Below, one piece after another: positions 1 through 5,095 of a DNA stretch of 19,554 nt. The notes beneath the pieces were generated by a model. It was given only the letters and a program-made list of their open reading frames with translations. It did no database searches and had not been told where the DNA came from. The stretch is from the NCBI GenBank assembly GCA_018648945.1, contig JABGQJ010000059.1, positions 1 to 19,554 of the forward strand, in the 5' to 3' direction. A program made the translations under genes and the position numbers. This DNA comes from Victivallales bacterium (lineage in GTDB: Bacteria; Verrucomicrobiota; Lentisphaeria; Oligosphaerales; Lenti-02). How positions within the stretch are numbered: the first letter of the stretch is position 1; the number at the start of each line of letters is the position of its first letter.

Positions 1-3
1 GCA

Positions 4-750
4 TCACGACGCCTCCCGAGGGCGGCCAAACAACCCCCAGACCAGCTCGGCGGTCACTTCACTCGGAGCGAGGGCTTTCACCGTGCCATTGACGAAAAGA
101 ACCTGGTCGAGGGAGCTGTCGATGTACTCCAGATCGTGAGAGACGGTGAGAATGCCGATGCGGTCGGCGAGACCATCCAGCAGCTTGCGCACCAGATGGG
201 CCACGCCAGGGTCCACATTGGCGGTGGGCTCGTCCAACAGCAGCAGCGAGGGATCACCCACCAGAGCACGGGCGATGAGCACCCGCTGCCGCTGCCCGCC
301 GGAGAGCTTGTCAAAGGACCGATTGCGCAGGTCGACAATCGCCAGTTCCTCCATGATCTCCTCGGCTCGGTGCACGCACACGCGGTGGCGACGGAAGGGG
401 TCGTCCCCAATGCACCCGGTCAGCACCACCTCCCGGACCGTGATCGGGAAGCCTCGGCGCACGTCGGTGTGCTGCGGCACATAGCCCACATGGCTGCAGG
501 CGCGGTGAGGGGGCGCACCCAACACCTCCATCGTGCCCTCGGTCGGCGTCAGCAGACCAAGGAGAAGCCGCAGCAAGGTCGTCTTGCCACCGCCATTGGG
601 GCCGATCATGCAGGTGTGCGAGCGCGGTCCCAACTCGAAGCTCACGTCGGCAAGCACCGTCTTGCCGCCCGGATAGCGGAAGCCGACGCCGGTCACGCAA
701 ACCGGGGGGCCGCTTAGGACATGACCATGGATGCAGGTTTCCTGAACCAA
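4..750 (-). CDS. znuC: Zinc/manganese-type ABC transporter ATP-binding protein (ZnuC-like)
   Basis: A 248-residue ATPase that would power high-affinity import of Zn2+ (or Mn2+) on the cytoplasmic face of an ABC importer. The full nucleotide-binding set is visible: Walker A GPNGGGKTT (about residues 50-58), Q-loop Gln93 in YVPQ, signature LSGGQ (149-153), Walker B LLLLDEP ending at Glu174 and switch His205 in SHD. Length is normal for the ZnuC/MntB family. The start is a TTG codon (748-750); it is preferred because GGAGG lies 7 nt upstream, while the nearby ATG is in another frame and soon meets a stop. A Zur-type regulator gene lies immediately upstream on the same strand, and a perfect Zur-type operator sits 36 bp before the start, which argues for zinc rather than manganese. 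The permease gene is not in the window and probably follows beyond position 1; the solute-binding protein is not seen. Confidence 0.9.
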   Translation of the reverse strand: MVQETCIHGHVLSGPPVCVTGVGFRYPGGKTVLADVSFELGPRSHTCMIGPNGGGKTTLLRLLLGLLTPTEGTMEVLGAPPHRACSHVGYVPQHTDVRRGFPITVREVVLTGCIGDDPFRRHRVCVHRAEEIMEELAIVDLRNRSFDKLSGGQRQRVLIARALVGDPSLLLLDEPTANVDPGVAHLVRKLLDGLADRIGILTVSHDLEYIDSSLDQVLFVNGTVKALAPSEVTAELVWGLFGRPREAS

Positions 751-785
751 ACGGATGCCTCCAAGTACGTGGACTGCCGACGGAC

Positions 786-800
786 TGTTATACTATAACA
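786..800 (-). promoter_or_regulatory. Zur operator overlapping an extended -10 promoter of the ABC ATPase gene
   Basis: A perfect 15-bp palindrome, TGTTATA-C-TATAACA, centred on 793. It matches the core of the enterobacterial Zur box (TGTTATANTATAACA). On the minus strand it contains TG-T-TATAGT, an extended -10 element (TATAGT at 797-792), predicting a transcript start near 785 and a leader of about 35 nt before the TTG start at 750. Zur-Zn bound here would occlude RNA polymerase, so transcription should rise when zinc is scarce. The sequence match is direct; the regulator assignment follows from the adjacent Zur-like gene. I found no second copy by eye. Confidence 0.88.
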
Positions 801-808
801 CTACTCCC

Positions 809-825
809 GTCGACCGCTCGTCGAC
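809..825. repeat. Short GTCGAC inverted/direct repeat behind the regulator gene
   Basis: GTCGAC occurs at 809-814 and 820-825 separated by CGCTC; because each half is itself palindromic, the pair can form a small hairpin. It sits between the stop of the Zur-like gene and the Zur operator. It could weakly attenuate read-through into the ABC gene, but there is no T-tract and the stem is only 6 bp. Confidence 0.35.
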
Positions 826-838
826 AACCGCGGCCGGA

Positions 839-1303
839 TCAAGAAGTCTGGCAGGCCGGGCACACGCCATGAATCTCCAGCACGGCCCGCTCGAACTCGT
901 AGTGATTGGCCCCCGCAGTGGCGGCGAAGTGGGTCTGCAACTCATGATCGCACACCTCCAACACGCGGTTGCAGCGAAGACAGACCAGTAGCTGGCAACC
1001 ATGCTTGTGCAGCGGGTGCCCGCAGGCGAAATAGGCGTTCAGAGACTCGATGCGGTGGACGAACCCATGTTCGATCCAGAAGTCCATGGCCCGGTAGACG
1101 GTTGGCGGCATGGCCTTGCCGCCCGGCTGCCTGAGTTGCTCCAGAACATCGTAGGCCTTCAACGCCGTCGGGCTCAACACGAGCAACTCCAGCGCCGTCC
1201 GCCGACCATCGGTCAGGCGCAGGTTGGCCTCCCGGCAGTATGCCTCCGCATCATGCAGGATCTCAGGCCCGGTCTGACGGGTTCCGCTGGCGTTGGGAGT
1301 CAC
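839..1303 (-). CDS. zur: Fur-family zinc uptake regulator (Zur-like)
   Basis: A 154-residue metalloregulator that should repress zinc-uptake genes when loaded with Zn2+. The DNA-binding part includes PPTVYRAMDF (66-75) followed by EHGFVHRIES and YFACGHP, nearly the wording of E. coli Zur. Two CxxC pairs, Cys108/Cys111 (CLRC) and Cys148/Cys151 (CPAC), form the structural zinc site expected in Fur/Zur dimers; Cys94, His96 and His101 are plausible regulatory-site ligands. The start is GTG at 1301-1303 with GAGG about 5 nt upstream; the next in-frame Met is inside the winged helix. The gene reads toward the ABC ATPase with 88 bp between them, and that gap holds the operator. Zur rather than Fur or PerR is supported by the sequence wording, the neighbour and the type of operator. 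Confidence 0.93.
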   Translation of the reverse strand: MTPNASGTRQTGPEILHDAEAYCREANLRLTDGRRTALELLVLSPTALKAYDVLEQLRQPGGKAMPPTVYRAMDFWIEHGFVHRIESLNAYFACGHPLHKHGCQLLVCLRCNRVLEVCDHELQTHFAATAGANHYEFERAVLEIHGVCPACQTS

Positions 1304-1333
1304 GGCGACCTCGGAGTGGCTTCTGTTCCCCCA

Positions 1334-1339
1334 AATATA
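1334..1339 (-). promoter_or_regulatory. Candidate -10 element for the zur-like gene
   Basis: The 90-bp gap 1304-1393 is the most A/T-rich spot nearby and reads TATATT on the minus strand, about 30 bp before the GTG start. No convincing -35 hexamer lies 16-18 bp upstream, and no second Zur box is visible here, so autoregulation of zur itself is not supported by sequence. Confidence 0.35.
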
Positions 1340-1393
1340 GATTGACCAGCCAAAGCCCGCGAGCCACGCCAGCCGATCCCAATGCGGCAGCGC

Positions 1394-2935
1394 TCAACGA
1401 ACCGGATGGTCCCGGAACACCTTCAGGTAGTCCTCGGCCGTGACGCCGTGCTTGCCGAGTTTCTCGGGATCAAGGGTGAGCCGCGGGTCGCCACCATGCT
1501 TGTTGCCTTCATTGTAGATCCAACACCCCCTGAAGAGCTGCTGGCAGACCGAGAGCTGCTCGTCCAGGTACTTCGGCAGATAGTTGCCAATCCCCAACCG
1601 GCAATTCCACGGATGGAAGCCAGGCAACACACGAGTCACAAAGGGATACGCGGCGTGGACCCTCCCCGCGAAGCTCCTCATGTCCACAAACCAATGCTGC
1701 AAGTGAACGAGTGCCTTCGGGGACTTCATCTCCTGCTTGCCAGCCCCATAGGTCTTCTCGGTGGCAAGCCAAATCTCGACGCCTCCGTCATGGATGCCCT
1801 TCAGCCACCAGTGATTGCCGTCCCAGCTGTTCTTGCGGCCAGCGTACATCCGCGCCTCGTACATCTGGATCAGGGTCGCACCCGGCCAGACGCCATAGAT
1901 GGCCTTGCCGACCTGGAGGCCGCGCTGATAGTAGCCGCCAGCATAGCCGAACTCGTCGTTGAATGTCCACCCTGACACGTAGTCGGCCTGGTCCTTGTAG
2001 CGCTCTTTCACAGCCTTGGGAACGCCGTCGTAGTCCTCCGCATCGAAGACCAGTCCCCGGAAGCCGAGCTTCCTCGCCTCCGCGTATATCTCGCGCATCC
2101 GGCGCAGGGTCGTCCCCCAGGCAAGGTCGTCATGCAGAGCTTCGGGCGTGTTGACCAAGTGCCCGAACGACTCGTGCTCCCCCAGCCAGTAGCGGATATT
2201 CCGTTGCCGCAAAGTCGCCAGAGCGCCGGACTCGACCCAAGGCTTGAAGCCTGAGTTGCGGTTCGTCTGGGGGAACGCGCTCTCGACACTGTCGAGCCAC
2301 AGATCGGTGATCCCCAGATCCTTCTCGAAGTAGTCCATCTTGGCCAAGTAGTCTCGCTCGAGGTCGGTGGCCCACATGAGCAGATGCCGCTCGGGCCGAT
2401 TCGGCCTGCCGATGAACTTCACCTCGGCGATCCCCCCTCTGGGACCACCCCCGCTGAAGGCGAGCTTCACATACCGCCCGACCGCATCGGCCAGCGTGAC
2501 CCGGGTGGTCTCGTTGGGGCGCCACATGGAGAGGTTCGTCTTGCGCCCGAGCAGAGGTCGCCAATGAACCCCATCCGCCCCCACGTAGACCTCCGTCAAC
2601 CAGAACACGCGATCCTTCTGGGCGTTCGTGATCTCGACTGCCTCAAGCACCTGCCCCGCCCCAAGATCAAGCACAAGCCACCCCCCTTTGTTCGCCCAGT
2701 GGAACACGAACTCCGTCTCGACCTTGCCGTCCACTGCCTTCCCCGGGCCGGAGAATCGATCCTTGAATGCGCCCGCCGCCACCAGCTTGGCAGGGAGCTC
2801 CCCTGCCATGCTTGCGGTGACCAGGCCTACCACCAGCCAAGTCAGGAACGCGTGCACGACGGAGCCCCGAACATCCCGCCCCATGCCGATGCCCGACGCG
2901 CCGACGAGGCTGCAGTGAAGACCAGTCTGCCACAT
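1394..2935 (-). CDS. Secreted F5/8-type C (discoidin) domain protein with putative glycosidase-like domain
   Basis: A 513-residue exported protein. A hydrophobic stretch (about residues 26-43, ending VTASMA) acts as signal peptide. Residues about 50-175 read as an F5/8 type C / galactose-binding-like beta-sandwich (WLVLDLGAGQVLEAVEITN, then RYVKLAFSG). The remaining 330 residues are rich in Trp, Tyr, Asp and Glu; LGFRGLVFDAEDYDG and GVEIWLATEK look like strand ends of a TIM-barrel glycosidase, but I cannot assign a known family. Start: ATG at 2933-2935 is preceded by AGGGG about 8 nt upstream; ATG at 2882-2884 gives a shorter signal peptide but has no Shine-Dalgarno, and the farther upstream ATG (3043) would overlap the divergent leader. 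It is divergent from the kinase gene. Carbohydrate binding is a family expectation; catalysis is inference. Confidence 0.82.
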   Translation of the reverse strand: MWQTGLHCSLVGASGIGMGRDVRGSVVHAFLTWLVVGLVTASMAGELPAKLVAAGAFKDRFSGPGKAVDGKVETEFVFHWANKGGWLVLDLGAGQVLEAVEITNAQKDRVFWLTEVYVGADGVHWRPLLGRKTNLSMWRPNETTRVTLADAVGRYVKLAFSGGGPRGGIAEVKFIGRPNRPERHLLMWATDLERDYLAKMDYFEKDLGITDLWLDSVESAFPQTNRNSGFKPWVESGALATLRQRNIRYWLGEHESFGHLVNTPEALHDDLAWGTTLRRMREIYAEARKLGFRGLVFDAEDYDGVPKAVKERYKDQADYVSGWTFNDEFGYAGGYYQRGLQVGKAIYGVWPGATLIQMYEARMYAGRKNSWDGNHWWLKGIHDGGVEIWLATEKTYGAGKQEMKSPKALVHLQHWFVDMRSFAGRVHAAYPFVTRVLPGFHPWNCRLGIGNYLPKYLDEQLSVCQQLFRGCWIYNEGNKHGGDPRLTLDPEKLGKHGVTAEDYLKVFRDHPVR

Positions 2936-2979
2936 GGGTTCTTTCCCCTGTTCCTGTTGTGCGTAGGCTGCTGCCTGCA

Positions 2980-3002
2980 TTGGGATGGACGACGTCCCCC
3001 AA
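2980..3002. promoter_or_regulatory. Imperfect inverted repeat in the divergent promoter region
   Basis: The 122-bp space between the divergent genes (2936-3057) contains TTGGG-at-GGAC-gac-GTCC-CCCAA, a 9-bp inverted repeat with a 2-nt bulge and a 3-nt centre. It could be an operator serving both directions, or a leader hairpin. I see no strong -35/-10 pair on either strand in this space. Confidence 0.35.
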
Positions 3003-3057
3003 CATAGTGCCGCCCCCAATGCTGGCGAGCCAGGGCGGAGCACTCTACAGTGCCACC

Positions 3058-3855
3058 ATGCTCACTCCCTCGCCAAGCCAAGTCTGCCGCATCGGCACGT
3101 TGGCCGTGCGCATCCCCCATTGCCCCCTCCCCGGGCTCCGAGGATTGCTGCGGTATCCTATGGCAGAGACCGAGGACGCAGTCACCCTTGAGTTCCAGAT
3201 GGTGGACCAGCCCGACTGGTCGCCAACGCTCGAACGGGGCGGCGACCGTTTCGTCAAAGCCCTGGGTGCCCACTGGTGCCAGATCGACTTCCCGGCCCGA
3301 CACGCCACCATCCGTTTCCGGGCGGATCTGGATCGCACGGGCTGGTACTTTCTGTTCCGCGATATCTTCGCCGCCCTCTGCGGCCTGTCCGGCGATGTCT
3401 TCCTGCACGCCTCCTCGGTGACCCGCGACGGCCAAGCCATGGCCTTCTGCGCCTTCAGTGGCGGCGGCAAGAGCACCATCGCCCAGCTTCTCGCGCCGGA
3501 GACCGACAGCATCAGCGACGAGATCAACTGGGCCTTCCGCGACGAACAGGGCCAGTTCCGCCTGGTGGATCAGAGGCACTATCGCGCCCCTCCCACCGCT
3601 GCTGCACCCGACCTTCCGCTCGCCGCCGTATTCGTCCTCGCCCAGGCCCAGACCTGCGCGGTGACGCCCATCGACCCGGCCAGCGCCTACCCCATTCTCC
3701 TTGCCGCTCCCTTTGGCGATGACCCACTCCTGCCCCGCCGCGCCCAAGCCGCCGCCGCCCTGTTCGACAGCGTGCCGGTACAGCGCCTGGCCTTCAACCT
3801 GCGTCCCGAAGAGGTGCGCCGCGCCGTCTGGGGAGAATCGCCAGGCCATGCGTGA
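3058..3855 (+). CDS. HPr kinase-like (HprK-related) P-loop kinase
   Basis: A 265-residue protein ending in the HPr kinase/PEP carboxykinase-type ATPase fold. The P-loop FSGGGKST (about residues 134-140) follows the characteristic strand HASSVTRDGQAMAFCA, and SDEINW (about 153-158) supplies the acidic metal-binding pair. Members of this stand-alone, divergent group phosphorylate small-molecule or peptide hydroxyls; PadeK-type relatives phosphorylate lasso precursor peptides. It lacks the N-terminal half of true HprK, and no HPr or PTS gene is nearby, so a role in catabolite control is unlikely. The start at ATG 3058 is chosen for the MLTPSPSQVCRIGTLAV beginning; no clear Shine-Dalgarno is present and ATG 3019 or 2959 are possible. 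Its end overlaps the next gene by 8 nt. Confidence 0.8.
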   Translation: MLTPSPSQVCRIGTLAVRIPHCPLPGLRGLLRYPMAETEDAVTLEFQMVDQPDWSPTLERGGDRFVKALGAHWCQIDFPARHATIRFRADLDRTGWYFLFRDIFAALCGLSGDVFLHASSVTRDGQAMAFCAFSGGGKSTIAQLLAPETDSISDEINWAFRDEQGQFRLVDQRHYRAPPTAAAPDLPLAAVFVLAQAQTCAVTPIDPASAYPILLAAPFGDDPLLPRRAQAAAALFDSVPVQRLAFNLRPEEVRRAVWGESPGHA

Positions 3856-4951
3856 TCCGCGCCAACTCTCCCCTGCCCTACTCCTCGTTGCCCAACGCAG
3901 CGATGCCGCAGACGAACTGCGCCACCGCCTGGAGCAGCAACCGCAGGCCGTGGCCCAGGGGCTGATCGGCAAGGGGCTCGCCACCTACGCGCTCGCCCGC
4001 CTGCCGGAGATGGACATCGACCCGGCCCCGATCCAAGCGTCGCTCGCCCAGGCCGCCCTGATCGAGCTGGGCTGGACGGCCAAACGCAAACTCGCCTTGG
4101 CGGAAGTCAACAGATTGGCCGCTGACGGGCGCCCCCGCATGGTATTCAAGGGCGCTGCCACGAGCATCCTGCTCTACCCCCAGGAAACCTGGCGTTGGTC
4201 GGGCGATATCGACGTCATGATGCACGAAGACGATCTGACCGAGCTCCATCCGGCAGCCATGGCCAAACTGCGCGCCAAACAGCAGGAAATCCCCTTCCCG
4301 GAACACCATATCGAGCGTCAGATCGTGATGGGCACGGCAGTGGAGCTGCACTACCGTCTCGAATTCGCCCCCGCCTGGGGTGCCCTGTCCGACTTGCTCC
4401 CCAATGCCCGGCCCTGCCCCGGTCTCCCCAACCTGCTCGCCCCTGCTGCCGACACCGCCTGCACGCTGGCCTTGCTGCATCTGCTGAAGCACCGGGGCAG
4501 CATGCCTTTCGACTTTCTGGATCTCGCCTTGATCGAGGAAAGCGGCCTGAACTGGACACAGCTCGCCGAGAACTGGCGTGACGCCGGCATTGCCGCCTAC
4601 ACCATCGCGGGCCTCGCCGCTGCCCACGAACTGGCGGGAATCGGCCCGGCCGACGTCGTCGAGACCCTCTGGAACGGCCTGCGCGGCAGCGATGCCACCT
4701 GCGCCCGTTTCCTGCGGCAGTGCGTGCTCGCCGACGCATTACCCCGCCTCCGCAGCTACCGCTTCGAGTGCCTGCTCATGGGCATCCCCTTCGGGCGCTT
4801 CTGCCTACGGACCTTCCTTGGCACCCGCGCCGCCACCCAACGCCTGACCGGATATGCCCCCCGTGATCCCCGATTCTGGCTCGCCCACTGCCTCGCCCTC
4901 CCCTGCCGCCGCCTCTGGCGGCTGGGAACACAGGGCCGACGCCAGCAGTGA
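3848..4951 (+). CDS. Nucleotidyltransferase family protein (NTP_transf_5-like), partner of the HprK-like kinase
   Basis: A 367-residue protein of the putative nucleotidyltransferase family PF14907. Diagnostic pieces are VFKGAATSILLY (about 99-110), the two-Asp active-site motif WSGDIDVMM (117-125; Asp120 and Asp122) and VELHYRLEF, the place of the third acidic residue, where the family usually has LHW. These proteins are expected to transfer a nucleotide to a protein, peptide or small molecule, but substrates are mostly unknown. The start ATG 3848 overlaps the kinase stop (TGA 3853-3855), which means translational coupling; an upstream in-frame extension to 3701 would lie wholly within the kinase gene and has no domain content. 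No signal peptide is visible. The kinase/nucleotidyltransferase pairing recurs in some lasso peptide clusters, but no RiPP maturation gene is seen here. Confidence 0.82.
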   Translation: MRDPRQLSPALLLVAQRSDAADELRHRLEQQPQAVAQGLIGKGLATYALARLPEMDIDPAPIQASLAQAALIELGWTAKRKLALAEVNRLAADGRPRMVFKGAATSILLYPQETWRWSGDIDVMMHEDDLTELHPAAMAKLRAKQQEIPFPEHHIERQIVMGTAVELHYRLEFAPAWGALSDLLPNARPCPGLPNLLAPAADTACTLALLHLLKHRGSMPFDFLDLALIEESGLNWTQLAENWRDAGIAAYTIAGLAAAHELAGIGPADVVETLWNGLRGSDATCARFLRQCVLADALPRLRSYRFECLLMGIPFGRFCLRTFLGTRAATQRLTGYAPRDPRFWLAHCLALPCRRLWRLGTQGRRQQ

Positions 4952-5022
4952 GCAATGCCCCAGTCGCGGGTGGGGTCCGGAAGCGGGGCCAGCCCCGGAC
5001 CCCACGTGGTCGCCAGCAGTGA
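4940..5022. repeat. 12-bp direct repeats bracketing a GC-rich hairpin
   Basis: CGCCAGCAGTGA occurs exactly at 4940-4951, where it ends in the nucleotidyltransferase stop codon, and again at 5011-5022. The 59 bp between the copies holds the long hairpin described at 4970-5005. The arrangement could be a small duplication by replication slippage or a relic of a short palindromic element with duplicated target; both are inference. Confidence 0.6.
4970..5005 (+). terminator. Strong hairpin downstream of the kinase/nucleotidyltransferase operon
   Basis: GTGGGGTCCGG (4970-4980) and CCGGACCCCAC (4995-5005) are exact reverse complements, giving an 11-bp stem with a 14-nt loop that itself can pair GGGGC with GCCCC. 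It begins 18 bp after the stop codon. There is no following T-run on either strand, so intrinsic termination would be non-canonical; the hairpin could instead protect the 3' end of the upstream message. Confidence 0.5.
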
Positions 5023-5095
5023 CTTCGGCCAACGTGCAGCCCCCCTGATTGGCGCTATTGTAGCCGTCCCCAATACCCCAACGAGGAGATCCATC

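Noticed and set aside
2842..3984. A 380-residue minus-strand frame covering the kinase gene
   Set aside because: The plus strand has a P-loop kinase with coupled downstream gene; the antisense frame has no domain.
3058..4951. Interpretation as a complete lasso peptide cluster
   Set aside because: No precursor peptide, asparagine-synthetase-like cyclase, transglutaminase-like protease or dedicated exporter is present nearby.
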